Notes: a model not told the origin generated them from the letters alone. DNA of 54,434 nt from Paenirhodobacter enshiensis (GCF_000740785.1 NZ_JFZB01000035.1:1-54434); one strand, 5' to 3'. Shown: positions 42,616-54,354, counted from the first letter of the stretch. Numbers and translations are program-made.

Positions 42616-42656
42616 CATGTCGGAAATGGGGGAGCGGGCAAAGCCCGTGTCCCGGA

Positions 42657-43166
42657 TCAGGCAGCGCGGCCGACCAGAACGTCATCGACCTTCTTTGCGG
42701 CGCCGGCCTCGTCAGTGCCCGAGACAGCCGCGACTTCGCGGGTCAGACGCTCCAGCGCGGCTTCATAGAGCTGACGCTCGGAATAGGACTGCTCGCGCTG
42801 GTCGTCGGCGCGGTGCAGGTCGCGCACCACCTCGGCGATCGACAGCAGATCGCCCGAATTGATCTTCTGCTCGTATTCCTGGGCGCGGCGCGACCACATC
42901 GCGCGCTTCACCCGGGCCTTGCCCTTCAGCGTCTCCAGCGCCTTCACCACGACGTCGGGCGTCGACAGCCCGCGCATCCCGATGTCGACGGCCTTGTTGG
43001 TCGGAACGCGCAGCGTCATCTTGTCCTTCTCGAACGAGATCACGAACAGCTCGAGGCGCAGCCCGGCAATCTCCTGCTCCTCGATCGAGACGATCTTGCC
43101 GACGCCATGCGCGGGATACACAACGAAATCGTCCGGACGGAACTCGGTCTTCCTGGTCTTGGTCAT
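42657..43166 (-). CDS. carD: CarD family transcriptional regulator
   Basis: CarD binds the RNA polymerase beta subunit and stabilises the open promoter complex; in alphaproteobacteria it supports rRNA and housekeeping promoters. The product is 169 residues. The N-terminal Tudor-like RNAP-interaction domain runs FRPDDFVVYPAHGVGKIVSIE to about residue 70; the helical C-terminal DNA-binding domain contains MWSRRAQEYEQKINSGDLLSIAEVVRDLHR, with the conserved tryptophan that wedges the -10 upstream edge. It lies downstream of fdxA on the same strand, with a 295-base gap that probably has its own promoter. Confidence 0.95.
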   Translation of the reverse strand: MTKTRKTEFRPDDFVVYPAHGVGKIVSIEEQEIAGLRLELFVISFEKDKMTLRVPTNKAVDIGMRGLSTPDVVVKALETLKGKARVKRAMWSRRAQEYEQKINSGDLLSIAEVVRDLHRADDQREQSYSERQLYEAALERLTREVAAVSGTDEAGAAKKVDDVLVGRAA

Positions 43167-43461
43167 TCAGTCGCTTCCTTGCAGCAGATCACCCGCCATT
43201 TCAGCGCAGAAAACCCATCGCGGCGCCCGAAGGCGTCACGCCGGGTGGTCCTGTCACTGGAACTGCCCCGGTGGGCGAGCAGCGTCGCCGGGGGTGGGCT
43301 CGAAGAAATTGTAAAAGATATATAGCACGAATCCGGGCATTTTCAAAGCGACGCCTGCGCGGAACAGGGCGGTTCCCTGCGGATTCTGTCGCGAAAATGC
43401 GGATTCCGGACCACCCGGCGGGGTTTAGCCGGGCAACTGCGAAATCAAGACCGTCCGGGAA
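43167..43461 (-). promoter_or_regulatory. Upstream region of carD
   Basis: This is a 295-base gap between the fdxA stop and the carD start. Near 43305-43330 an AT-rich patch reads, on the minus strand, CGTGCTATATATCTTTTAC, a good candidate for the -10 area of a carD promoter. No coding potential was judged credible in the rest. No clear fdxA terminator was found. Confidence 0.4.
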
Positions 43462-43800
43462 TCAGTCACCGGCGCCGGGATTCGGCACGAAATATTTCTC
43501 GAGCTTGCCGGTCTCGCCGTCATGCGCCTCGTGATCGGGCAGAGGATCCTTCTTCTGCGTGATCGTCGGCCAGATCTCGGCGTATTTGCGGTTGAACTCG
43601 ACCCAGGTTTCCATGCCCGGTTCGGTATCGGGACGGATCGCATCGGCGGGGCATTCGGGTTCGCACACGCCGCAGTCGATACATTCGTCGGGATGGATCA
43701 CCAGGGTGTTCTCGCCCTCGTAGAAACAATCCACCGGGCAGACTTCGACGCAATCGGTGTATTTGCAGGCGATGCAGTTGTCGGTGACGACATAGGTCAT
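43462..43800 (-). CDS. fdxA: 7Fe ferredoxin FdxA
   Basis: This low-potential electron carrier holds one [3Fe-4S] and one [4Fe-4S] cluster. The product is 112 residues. Cysteines C9, C12, C17, C21, C25, C40, C43, C46 and C50 match the Azotobacter FdI pattern shifted by one. The C-terminal extension (from about 58) wraps the core as in that family. It is essential in several relatives, and its constant neighbour in this group is carD. It lies 129 bases downstream of the S4-domain gene. Confidence 0.95.
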   Translation of the reverse strand: MTYVVTDNCIACKYTDCVEVCPVDCFYEGENTLVIHPDECIDCGVCEPECPADAIRPDTEPGMETWVEFNRKYAEIWPTITQKKDPLPDHEAHDGETGKLEKYFVPNPGAGD

Positions 43801-43929
43801 GGAAAGCCCCGGTTTTCTGAACGACGGGCGTTACCTAGCCCCGGTCCGCGGCGCAATCAAGGGCCGCATTCCGAGGAAAGACCGGAGCCAATCGCCGACA
43901 GCCCGGAACCGGACCGCCGTTCGCGGAAA

Positions 43930-44247
43930 TCACGCTTCGGAAGGACGGGCGTCACCCGCCGGAGCGGCATCGAGGTCGAGAAACAGTGTCGCCGCCTCGG
44001 TCGCGGGACCGCGCCGCTCGCCACAGTCGAGGATTCGCAGCAGCCGCACGCGCGAACCGAGCACCACCGTCAGCACATCGCCCGGCCCGACCGAACGGCC
44101 CGGACGCAGTGCCTTGGCGCCGTTCACCCGGACATGGCCGGCTCCGACCAGATCCGCGGCCAGCCCGCGCGACTTCACCAGTCGCGCGTGCCAGATCCAT
44201 TTGTCGAGGCGGATGCGCTCAGCTTTGTCGGCTGCGTCATCGGCCAT
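43930..44247 (-). CDS. S4-domain RNA-binding protein (Hsp15-like)
   Basis: This small basic protein has 105 residues. The S4 fold covers about 12-70 (IRLDKWIWHARLVKSRGLAADLVGAGHVRVNG, then RPGRSVGPGDVLTVV). In E. coli, Hsp15 binds stalled 50S subunits carrying peptidyl-tRNA. The last 20 residues are acidic and Ala-rich. It begins 9 bases after the stop of the SUV3-like helicase gene, so the two RNA proteins are in one transcript. Confidence 0.88.
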   Translation of the reverse strand: MADDAADKAERIRLDKWIWHARLVKSRGLAADLVGAGHVRVNGAKALRPGRSVGPGDVLTVVLGSRVRLLRILDCGERRGPATEAATLFLDLDAAPAGDARPSEA

Positions 44248-44256
44248 CGGGGCGGC

Positions 44257-47082
<2,826 letters not shown>

Positions 47083-47116
47083 GTTGCGTCCTCCTGCGCG
47101 CCGGTGTCGTTCCGGC

Positions 47117-47701
47117 CTAGAGCGCCTTGCCGGCGCCGGCCCGCTCCAGCCGCGCAATCGAGTCTTTCACATCCTGCTGATGCGGGTTCAAGGCGAAAGA
47201 CGCCCGGAACGCGGCGAGCGCACGCGGCTGGTCGCCGATCTCCTCGAGGATGGACCCGAGCGAGGCGAGCGCGTCCCAGTGCCGCGGCTCCAGCGCCAGC
47301 GCCCGGCCGATGTCGCTGACCGCCGGCCCGAAACGCCCCTCGGCGATATAGGCGGTGGCGAGCTCGGCCCAGCCGGTGGCGAAATCCGGCGCATGATCGG
47401 TCAGCGCGGTCAGATGCTCGATGGCGGCATCGGTATCGCCCGAATCGAGCGCATCCTGCCCACGCTGCAACAGCAGATCCATCGAGGCCGAACCCGAGCG
47501 CGACCACACCCGGCGGATATCCGATTCGGCGCGCTCCCAGCCGGCGAAGTCGGGATCGGCGAGGTTGCGGAACGCCTGATCGAGGTCCTCATCCTGCGCC
47601 GCCGCAGGCTGGCTTGCCCAGACTGCGGCCCCGATCAGGACGGCGAGCACCACCGCGACGGGGCGCAGGCGCGAAAACAGGCTGGAACAACGGCGCATCA
47701 T
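47117..47701 (-). CDS. Secreted tetratricopeptide repeat protein
   Basis: The product is 194 residues. The N-terminal hydrophobic segment (FSRLRPVAVVLAVLIGAAVWASQPAAAQ) is a signal peptide with an AxA-like cleavage site. After a linker, about three TPR units follow (from about residue 75: ALDSGDTDAAIEHLTALTDHAP, GWAELATAYIAEGRFGPAVSDIGRALALEP, ALASLGSILEEIGDQPRALAAFRASFALNP). Starts at 47701 or 47698 are equivalent. It is probably a periplasmic adaptor of unknown partner. It is divergent from the SCP2 gene and 34 bases upstream of the helicase gene. Confidence 0.85.
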   Translation of the reverse strand: MMRRCSSLFSRLRPVAVVLAVLIGAAVWASQPAAAQDEDLDQAFRNLADPDFAGWERAESDIRRVWSRSGSASMDLLLQRGQDALDSGDTDAAIEHLTALTDHAPDFATGWAELATAYIAEGRFGPAVSDIGRALALEPRHWDALASLGSILEEIGDQPRALAAFRASFALNPHQQDVKDSIARLERAGAGKAL

Positions 47702-47783
47702 GGGCGAAATGTATCGCAAGCACGGCGCCGGGCAAGGCCTGCCGCGCCGACAGGCCCCGAACAGCAAGGCGCGAGGAACGGAT

Positions 47784-48071
47784 ATGAGCGATGTGATCGA
47801 CAAAGCGGTCGAGCGGCTGGCGGTGCGTCTGCCCGAGGGCTTCGAGACCACGGCGAAATTCGTCATCGCCGGCGAGGGCGCGATCATGGTCGATGCGCAG
47901 GGCGTGCGCGCCGGCGACGAACCCGCCGCGGTGACGCTGAGTGCCGATACCGCCACCTTCCGCGGCATGTTGGAAGGCCGGGTCAATCCGATGACCGCCT
48001 TCATGACCGGCAAGCTGAAGGTCGAGGGGCCGATGACGCTGGCGATGAAGCTCGGCAAGGCGATGGCCTGA
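47784..48071 (+). CDS. SCP2 sterol-binding domain protein
   Basis: This is a small (95-residue) single-domain protein of the sterol carrier protein 2 family, which binds lipids in a hydrophobic tunnel. Typical segments are FVIAGEGAIMVDAQGV, DEPAAVTLSADTATFRGMLEGRVNPMTAFMTGKLKVEG and DLALAMKL-like MTLAMKLGKAM. The ligand is unknown; bacterial homologues have been linked to lipids and ubiquinone synthesis (UbiJ/UbiT-like). It is a lone gene, divergent from the TPR gene and convergent with anbu, 70 bases apart. Confidence 0.88.
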   Translation: MSDVIDKAVERLAVRLPEGFETTAKFVIAGEGAIMVDAQGVRAGDEPAAVTLSADTATFRGMLEGRVNPMTAFMTGKLKVEGPMTLAMKLGKAMA

Positions 48072-48141
48072 GACGGCGCCGGAAACGACACGCTGAAACG
48101 ACGACGGGCCGCCCGTTTGCTTTCCGGATCGGACCGGCGAG

Positions 48142-48894
48142 TCAAACCGGCGTGATCGTTCCCATGCCACCGATGGTGATATGGGTGAAGCCGTCCTTCA
48201 GCGCGTTCGACCAGGCCTCGGACATGCGGGCGAAGTCGGGATCCTTCTTCTCGATCCGCTTGCGCATGGTGACGCGGCACGCGCCTTCCTCGATCACCGC
48301 CATGTCGAGCGGCATCCCCACCGACAGGTTCGAGCGCAGCGTCGAATCCATCGACAGAAGCGCCGCCTTCTGCCCGTCTTCGAGGCTCGTCGCCATCGTC
48401 ACCACCCGGTCGAGGATCGGCTTGCCGTATTTGTGCTCGCCGATCTGAAGGAAGGGGGTGTCCTCGGTCGCCTCGATGAAATTGCCTTCCGGGTAGATCA
48501 GGAACATCCGCATCGCGCCGCCGCGCCGCTGACAGCCGACGATCATCGAGGCCGAGGTAGAGACCTTCGAGGCCTCCATCTTCGCATCGATGTCCTGTTT
48601 GACCGAGGCGAGCGTGCTGCCGATGATCTCGGCCGCCTTCAGCATCGTCGGCGCCATCATGATCGAGGTCTCGCCCGAGGCATCCTTGTCGTCGATCGCC
48701 TCGCGCAGACGCGCCATCGTCGTCTGCGTCACCGACAGCGACCCGGCCGTCAGGATGGTGATGACCCGTTCGCCCGGTTCCTCGAACACGAACATCTTGC
48801 GATAGGTCGCGATATTGTCGAGGCCGGCATTGGTGCGCGTGTCGCTCAGCATCACCATGCCCGCATTCAGCAGCAGACCGACACAATAGGTCAT
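48142..48894 (-). CDS. Anbu, bacterial proteasome-related peptidase
   Basis: This is an N-terminal nucleophile hydrolase of the proteasome beta fold with 250 residues. After removal of Met the new N-terminus is Thr (T1), and the proteasome active-site pattern is met: D17 in LSDTRTN and K32 in TYRKMF; there is no propeptide. GERVITILTAGSLSVTQ and the SMDSTLRSNLSVGMPLDMAV region match Anbu. Known Anbu forms open helical rings; its substrate is not settled. It is the last gene of the cluster ATP-grasp, alpha-E, transglutaminase, anbu, with 36 bases after the transglutaminase stop. Confidence 0.92.
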   Translation of the reverse strand: MTYCVGLLLNAGMVMLSDTRTNAGLDNIATYRKMFVFEEPGERVITILTAGSLSVTQTTMARLREAIDDKDASGETSIMMAPTMLKAAEIIGSTLASVKQDIDAKMEASKVSTSASMIVGCQRRGGAMRMFLIYPEGNFIEATEDTPFLQIGEHKYGKPILDRVVTMATSLEDGQKAALLSMDSTLRSNLSVGMPLDMAVIEEGACRVTMRKRIEKKDPDFARMSEAWSNALKDGFTHITIGGMGTITPV

Positions 48895-48930
48895 TCTTTA
48901 CCCCGGAAAAGCGGAACGATCCCGTTCTAA

Positions 48931-49743
48931 CTATTGCTGGACCTGACCGAGGGCAACCGAGACTTCCATCTCCTCGCGCCCCTCGCCCTGGGCGATGCCG
49001 CGAATCGGTGCCGCCTCATGCGCGTCGAGCCCGGAGCCGAGCCGGATGTAATTGCTGTCGGCGCAGCATACGTTCGCCGCGTCGAAGCCGATCCAGCCGA
49101 TGTTGCCCACCCAGATCTCGGCCCAGGCGTGGGCCGCCTCATGCGGCGTGCCATCGGTCGTGGCGTGCAGATAGCCCGAGACATAGCGTGCCGGCATCCC
49201 CACCGCGCGGGCACAGGCGATCAGCGCATGGGTATGGTCCTGACACACGCCCTCGCCCTGTTCCAGCGCCTCGGCGGCGGTGGTGCGGGCATGGGTGACG
49301 CCCGGCACATAGGCGATGGCCTCGCTCACTGCATGGCTGAGCCGGTGCGCCCGGTCGAGGTTATCTGTCGTCCCGGCGCTCGCCGTCTCGGCCAGATCGC
49401 GCAGCGCATCGTCAATCCATGTGGCGTCGGTCTCGCGCAGATAAGCTAGCGGGTTCACCACCTCGCGGTGGCCGCGCAGCACGCCCGCGGTGTCGGTGGT
49501 CTCGATCTCGCCCGAGACCAGAACGCGGACCTCCTCGACCGGGCCACGCAGCGACCAGCCCTCCACCTTGTCGCCGGCGCCGTCGCGGAAACTGCCGCCG
49601 CGCAGCCCGCCTTCGACCGAGACATCCCAGCGGACCGCCCGCTGACCGTCGAACCGCGAGGGGAACAGCCGCAGCGACTGCACCGCGAAGCGCATCGGCG
49701 CGTCGTAACGATAGGTGGTGACGTGATTGACGCTCAGGATCAT
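48931..49743 (-). CDS. Transglutaminase-like cysteine peptidase of the Anbu cluster
   Basis: The product is 270 residues with a papain-like catalytic triad C167 (GEGVCQDHTH), H205 (HAWAEIW) and D221 (GFDAAN). The N-terminal beta domain (MILSVNHVTTYRYDAPMRFAVQSLRLFP) is the bacterial transglutaminase N-terminal module. No signal peptide or membrane helix, so it acts in the cytosol. Such proteins may cut or form amide bonds; with an ATP-grasp ligase beside it a peptide- or isopeptide-forming and -cleaving cycle is plausible. The start overlaps the alpha-E stop as ATGA. Confidence 0.9.
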   Translation of the reverse strand: MILSVNHVTTYRYDAPMRFAVQSLRLFPSRFDGQRAVRWDVSVEGGLRGGSFRDGAGDKVEGWSLRGPVEEVRVLVSGEIETTDTAGVLRGHREVVNPLAYLRETDATWIDDALRDLAETASAGTTDNLDRAHRLSHAVSEAIAYVPGVTHARTTAAEALEQGEGVCQDHTHALIACARAVGMPARYVSGYLHATTDGTPHEAAHAWAEIWVGNIGWIGFDAANVCCADSNYIRLGSGLDAHEAAPIRGIAQGEGREEMEVSVALGQVQQ

Positions 49744-50693
49744 CGCGCCTCTCCGCTCAGATATGCGTTGTAAACCATGTCGCTCAGCTCGCCGACATCG
49801 CGGATGAAGCGGGTGAGGAACTCGTGCAGACCTTCCTCGAAGATCTCCTCGGCGCGCAGCTCGGCCAGTTCGGCGACGAGCGCGCGGGCCCGCATCTGCT
49901 CCGGGCCCGACTTGCCATAGGCCTCGGCAAGCGCCTCGAGGCTGTCCGAGGCGGCGGTGATCGCCGCGATCAGCGCCCTCGGCGACTGCCGGTTCAGGAT
50001 CAGGAAATCGGCGATCTTGGCGGCGGTGATCTCGCCGCCATAGGCCCAGTGGAACGCCCGATGCGCAGACAGCGCGCGCAGCAGAACCTGCCACTGGTAA
50101 TTGTCGAGCCCGGTGCCGACGAAATCCACCGCCGGCAGCAGCACGTAATATTTCACGTCGATCAGCCGCGCGGTGTTGTCGGCCCGTTCCAGCGCGAAAC
50201 CGAGGTTCAGGAAATCATACCCGTCATTGCGCAGCAACGTCGCCTCGATCGCGCCGCGCACCAGCGCGGACTGACGCATCGTCCATTCGGTCAGCTCGGT
50301 CAGCTCGATTTCCGAGCGCGGTTTGCGTTCGAGCTGGCGGATTTCCTGGAACGCCATGTTGAGCGCGTCCCACACCTGCGCGGTCAGCGCCGTGCGCACG
50401 ATCCGGCCGTTCTCGCGCGCCCGTTCGATGCAGGAAATCACCGAGGACGGGTTGTCGCGGTCGAAGAACAGGTAGCTTTCGATGTTGCGCTGGATCGGGT
50501 CGCCGTATTTCTCGGCGAAGCCCTCGGCCGTGCCCGAGGCCTGAAGCAGGCTCTCCCATTCGCTGCGATAGCCGTGCCCCGAAGAGGGGATCAGCGCGAT
50601 CCGCGCGCCGACTTCCAGCAGGCGCGACATGGTTTCGGCACGTTCGATGTAACGCGCGATCCAGAAAAGGTTTTCCGCCGTCCGGCTCAGCAT
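49740..50693 (-). CDS. Alpha-E domain protein (DUF403)
   Basis: The product is 317 residues, all helical, starting MLSRTAENLFWIARYIERAETMSRLLEVG, the diagnostic opening of the alpha-E family. Conserved acidic and arginine residues recur (FDRDNPSSVISCIERARENGRIVR, ERADNTARLIDVKYY). Its biochemical role is unknown; it always accompanies circularly permuted ATP-grasp proteins and is sometimes fused to them, so it is taken as an obligate partner. Six bases separate it from the ATP-grasp gene and four overlap the transglutaminase gene. Confidence 0.92.
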   Translation of the reverse strand: MLSRTAENLFWIARYIERAETMSRLLEVGARIALIPSSGHGYRSEWESLLQASGTAEGFAEKYGDPIQRNIESYLFFDRDNPSSVISCIERARENGRIVRTALTAQVWDALNMAFQEIRQLERKPRSEIELTELTEWTMRQSALVRGAIEATLLRNDGYDFLNLGFALERADNTARLIDVKYYVLLPAVDFVGTGLDNYQWQVLLRALSAHRAFHWAYGGEITAAKIADFLILNRQSPRALIAAITAASDSLEALAEAYGKSGPEQMRARALVAELAELRAEEIFEEGLHEFLTRFIRDVGELSDMVYNAYLSGEAR

Positions 50694-50699
50694 GTCGTG

Positions 50700-52112
50700 T
50701 TACTCCGCCAGAACCCAGGTATCCTTGACCCCGCCACCCTGCGACGAGTTCACCACCAGAGAGCCATCTTTCAGCGCCACGCGGGTCAGACCGCCCGGCA
50801 CCAGCTCGATCTTCTCGCCAACGAGGCAATAGGGCCGCAGATCGACGTGACGCGGCGCGATGCCTTCCTCGACGAAAGTGGGCGTCGTCGACAGGGCCAG
50901 CGTCGGCTGAGCGATGTAATTGTCGGGGTTCGCCTCGATCTTGGCGCGGAAGGTCTCGATCTGCTCCTTCGTCGATTTCGGACCGACCAGCATCCCATAA
51001 CCGCCCGAACCGTGGACCTCTTTCACCACGATCTCGGCGAGATGTTCGAGAACGTATTTCAGATCGTCGGGCTTGGCGCATTGCCAGGTCTGCACGTTCT
51101 GCAAGATCGGCTCTTCGCCGAGGTAGAAGCGCACCATCTCGGGCACATAGGTATAGATCGCCTTGTCGTCGGCGACACCCGCGCCCGGCGCCGAACAGAT
51201 CGTCACCCCACCCGAGCGATAGACATCCATCAGCCCCGGCACACCGAGCATCGAATCGGGCCGGAAGCACAGCGGATCGAGGAAGGCATCGTCGAGCCGG
51301 CGATAGATCACGTCGAGCTTCTTCGGGCCCTCGGTCGTGCGCATCCACACGAAGCCGCCCTCGACGAACAGATCCTGGCCCTCGACCAGCTCGACGCCCA
51401 TCAGATCGGCGAGGAAGCTGTGCTCGTAGTAAGCCGAGTTGAAATGACCCGGCGTCAGAATCGCCAGCGTCGGCTCGCGGTCGCATTTCGCCGGCGCGAC
51501 CGAGGCGAGCGTGCGGCGCAGCGCATCGGCATAGCCATCGACCGGCTCGATCCGGTTCTCGCGGAACAGCTGCGGGAACATCCGCATCATGATCTCGCGG
51601 TTCTCCAGCATGTAGCTGACGCCCGAGGGGGTGCGGCAGTTGTCTTCGAGCACGAAGAATTCATCCGGCCCGGTGCGCACGATGTCGATGCCGACGATGT
51701 GGGAATAGATGCCGCGCGGCGGGGTGAAGCCCGCGACGGCGCGCTCATAGGCCTCGTTCTGATAGACCAGAGCGGCGGGAACCTTGCCGGCCTTGACGAT
51801 CTCGGCCCGGCCATAGACGTCGAGCAGAAAGGCGTTCAGCGCGCGGGCCCGCTGCTTTATGCCCTTTTCCAGCTTGCGCCATTCCGCCTGGGCGAAGACG
51901 CGCGGAAACATGTCGAACGGGATCAGACGGTCCGGGTCTCCGCCTTCGCCATAGACCGCGAAGGTGATGCCGATGCGTCGAAACAGCGCCTCGGCCTCGG
52001 CCTGCTTCATCTGGCGAAGTTCCGCAGGCATACACTTGGTCCAGTTCTCGAGCCGTGCGTAGGGCGCGCGAACCTTTCCGGTCTCGTACATCTCGTTGAA
52101 ATAATCGGTCAT
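50700..52112 (-). CDS. Circularly permuted ATP-grasp protein
   Basis: The product is 470 residues, predicted amide-bond ligase with a permuted ATP-grasp fold. Recognisable blocks: FDMFPRVFAQAEWRKLEKGIKQRARALNAFLLDVYG (about 84-120), GIDIVRTGPDEFFVLEDNCRTPSGVSYMLENR (about 153-184), ILTPGHFNSAYYEH, VYRRLDDAFLDPLCF and VVKEVHGSGGYGMLVGP, which supplies a glycine-rich loop. Carboxyl and amine substrates are unknown. It is the first gene of the Anbu cluster, with an AT-rich upstream region. Homologues are predicted to make a peptide or tag-like conjugate. Confidence 0.92.
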   Translation of the reverse strand: MTDYFNEMYETGKVRAPYARLENWTKCMPAELRQMKQAEAEALFRRIGITFAVYGEGGDPDRLIPFDMFPRVFAQAEWRKLEKGIKQRARALNAFLLDVYGRAEIVKAGKVPAALVYQNEAYERAVAGFTPPRGIYSHIVGIDIVRTGPDEFFVLEDNCRTPSGVSYMLENREIMMRMFPQLFRENRIEPVDGYADALRRTLASVAPAKCDREPTLAILTPGHFNSAYYEHSFLADLMGVELVEGQDLFVEGGFVWMRTTEGPKKLDVIYRRLDDAFLDPLCFRPDSMLGVPGLMDVYRSGGVTICSAPGAGVADDKAIYTYVPEMVRFYLGEEPILQNVQTWQCAKPDDLKYVLEHLAEIVVKEVHGSGGYGMLVGPKSTKEQIETFRAKIEANPDNYIAQPTLALSTTPTFVEEGIAPRHVDLRPYCLVGEKIELVPGGLTRVALKDGSLVVNSSQGGGVKDTWVLAE

Positions 52113-52402
52113 GGCGGTGATTCCTCCGGCCTTGCTTGCAGATTAAGCAGCGGTTTCGGGGAGTAAAAGCCGAGGCCGTCAGTTATCGGATTTTCCGGGA
52201 AATTTCGCACAAATTTGCGCCTTTAGATTATATTTTACGCATATACCCCGATTGAAAGCCACAGGATAGCTAGCGAGGTGCTTAAGAATGCGTCAAATCC
52301 GCATTTCCAGGGTCTTTCCGGGTGGCCAGGGCTTCGCCCGCCGCCCTTGAAGGTCGCGCCCGGCTGCGCCTATCTGAAGACCGAGCAATTCATGAGGACG
52401 CC
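52113..52402. promoter_or_regulatory. Divergent region of the Anbu cluster and pepF
   Basis: This is a 290-base gap. Between about 52175 and 52260 it is very AT-rich for this genome (TTTAGATTATATTTTACGCATATA). An inverted repeat CGCA-CAAATT-TGCG sits at 52206-52219. These are the likely promoter and operator for the minus-strand cluster. The right 100 bases are GC-rich leader of the oligopeptidase gene. Confidence 0.5.
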
Positions 52403-54241
52403 ATGTTCAAAAGCCTTCCGCTGCCCCTTTCCGATGCGAACGCCACTGCCGGGGGCGGAGCGAACGCCTTCGGCGACCTGCCCGAATGGGATCTGAGCGA
52501 TCTTTACCCCGCCCCCGACGCGCCGGAACTCGCCGCCGATATGGACTGGCTGGAGGCCGAATGCGCCGCTTTCGCCAATGACTATCAGGGCAGGCTCGCC
52601 ACGCTCGACGCCGCGGCGATGACGGAGTGCATCCATCGTTATGAGAAGATCGCCACCGTCTCGGGCCGGGTGATGTCTTACGTGGGGCTGCGCTATTACC
52701 AGCTGACCACCGACGGCGCGCGCGCCAAGGCGCTCTCCGATGCGCAGGACCGCATCACCACCTATACCGCGCCCCTGGTGTTCTTCTCGCTCGAATTCAA
52801 CCGCATCGATGACGCGGTTTACGCCGCGCTGTTCTCGGCCGGGGACCTCGCCCGCTACAAGCCGGTGTTCGACCGGATGCGCGCGACGAAGCCCTATCAG
52901 CTGTCGGACGAGCTGGAGAAGTTCCTCCACGACAGTTCCGTCGTCGGCGCCGCAGCCTGGAACAGGCTGTTCGACGAGACCGAGGCCGGCCTCGAATTCG
53001 ACGTTCAGGGCGAGAAGCTGAACCTCGAAGCCACCACCACCCTGATGCAGGATCATGACCGCGCCAAGCGCGAGGCCGCCGCGCGCGAGATGGCCCGCGT
53101 TCTGAACCTCAACATCAAGACCTTCGCGCGGATCCACAATACCCTCGCCAAGGAGAAGGAGATCGAGGACCGCTGGCGCAAGATGCCCTCGCCGCAGTTC
53201 TCGCGCCACCTGTCGAACGATGTCGAACCCGAGGTGGTCGAGGCGCTGCGCAATGCCGTGGTCGCCGCCTATCCGCGGCTCAGCCACCGCTATTACCGGC
53301 TGAAGGCGAAGTGGCTCGGCCTCGACAAGCTGCAGGTCTGGGACCGCAACGCGCCGCTGCCGACCGAGGCGCCGCGCACGATTTCCTGGGACGAGGCCCG
53401 CGCCACGGTTCTGGGCGCCTATGCGAAATTCTCGCCGCACATGGCGGAAATCGCCCTGCCGTTCTTCGAAAAGGGCTGGATCGACGCGGCGGTGAAGCCG
53501 GGCAAATCCTCGGGCGCCTTCGCGCATCCGACGGTGACGACTGTCCACCCCTATGTGATGCTCAACTACCTCGGCAAGCCGCGCGACGTGATGACCATGG
53601 CGCATGAGCTCGGCCACGGGGTGCATCAGACGCTCGCCGCGAAGCAGGGAGAGCTGCTCGCCGACACGCCGCTGACGCTGGCCGAGACCGCCTCGGTCTT
53701 CGGCGAGATGCTGACGTTCCGCGCGCTGCTCGATCAGGCGAAGACCCCGGCCGAGCGCAAGACCCTCCTCGCCGGAAAGGTCGAGGACATGATCAACACC
53801 GTGGTGCGCCAGATCGCGTTCTACGATTTCGAATGCAAGCTGCACGCGGCGCGTGCCGAGGGCGAACTGACGCCCGACGACATCAACGCGCTGTGGATGT
53901 CGGTGCAAAGCGAATCGCTTGGCGACGCCTTCGAGTTCATGCCCGGATACGAGACCTATTGGGCCTATATCCCGCATTTCGTGCATTCGCCGTTCTACGT
54001 CTATGCCTATGCCTTCGGCGACGGGCTGGTGAACGCGCTTTACGCCGCCTACGCGGACGGGCTGCCGGACTTCCAGGCGAAGTATTTCGCCATGCTGGAA
54101 GCGGGCGGATCGAAGCACCACAAGGAATTGCTGGCGCCGTTCGGCCTCGACGCCTCGGACCCGGCGTTCTGGGACAAGGGGCTGAGCATGATCGCCGGCT
54201 TCATCGACGAGCTCGAAGCCCTCGACGCGCAGGGGGTGTAA
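52403..54241 (+). CDS. M3 family oligoendopeptidase (PepF-like)
   Basis: This cytosolic zinc metallopeptidase cuts short peptides. The product is 612 residues. The zinc site is H401-E402-L-G-H405 (MAHELGHGVHQ) with the third ligand probably E428 in LAETASVFGE. C-terminal substrate-binding tyrosines lie in PGYETYWAYIPHFVHSPFYVYAYAFG. The frame is open to 52322, but MFKSLPLPLSDAN is the likely start. It is divergent from the Anbu cluster, putting a second peptidase next to the proteasome-like one. Its 3' side has a GC hairpin at 54255-54271 without a T-run. Confidence 0.93.
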   Translation: MFKSLPLPLSDANATAGGGANAFGDLPEWDLSDLYPAPDAPELAADMDWLEAECAAFANDYQGRLATLDAAAMTECIHRYEKIATVSGRVMSYVGLRYYQLTTDGARAKALSDAQDRITTYTAPLVFFSLEFNRIDDAVYAALFSAGDLARYKPVFDRMRATKPYQLSDELEKFLHDSSVVGAAAWNRLFDETEAGLEFDVQGEKLNLEATTTLMQDHDRAKREAAAREMARVLNLNIKTFARIHNTLAKEKEIEDRWRKMPSPQFSRHLSNDVEPEVVEALRNAVVAAYPRLSHRYYRLKAKWLGLDKLQVWDRNAPLPTEAPRTISWDEARATVLGAYAKFSPHMAEIALPFFEKGWIDAAVKPGKSSGAFAHPTVTTVHPYVMLNYLGKPRDVMTMAHELGHGVHQTLAAKQGELLADTPLTLAETASVFGEMLTFRALLDQAKTPAERKTLLAGKVEDMINTVVRQIAFYDFECKLHAARAEGELTPDDINALWMSVQSESLGDAFEFMPGYETYWAYIPHFVHSPFYVYAYAFGDGLVNALYAAYADGLPDFQAKYFAMLEAGGSKHHKELLAPFGLDASDPAFWDKGLSMIAGFIDELEALDAQGV

Positions 54242-54324
54242 CCGCCCAAGGGGAGCGCCGGCCTCCGGCGCCCCCCCCGCCATCGTCCGGGGGACCGGCC
54301 GCATTTTCCGGCCGGCATATGAAA

Positions 54325-54354
54325 AGCCCCCCCGACGTTACCGCCGGAGGGGCT
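54325..54354 (-). terminator. Terminator after the partial minus-strand gene
   Basis: The stem AGCCCC/GGGGCT (54325-54330 with 54349-54354) continues inward with CCG/CGG pairs. On the minus strand it is followed by CTTTTC. It lies 25 bases past the stop at 54379. Confidence 0.65.

Noticed and set aside
54242-54320. Terminator of the oligoendopeptidase gene at the GC hairpins 54255-54271
   Set aside because: The stem is strong but followed by C-runs, not T, so I do not call it an intrinsic terminator.
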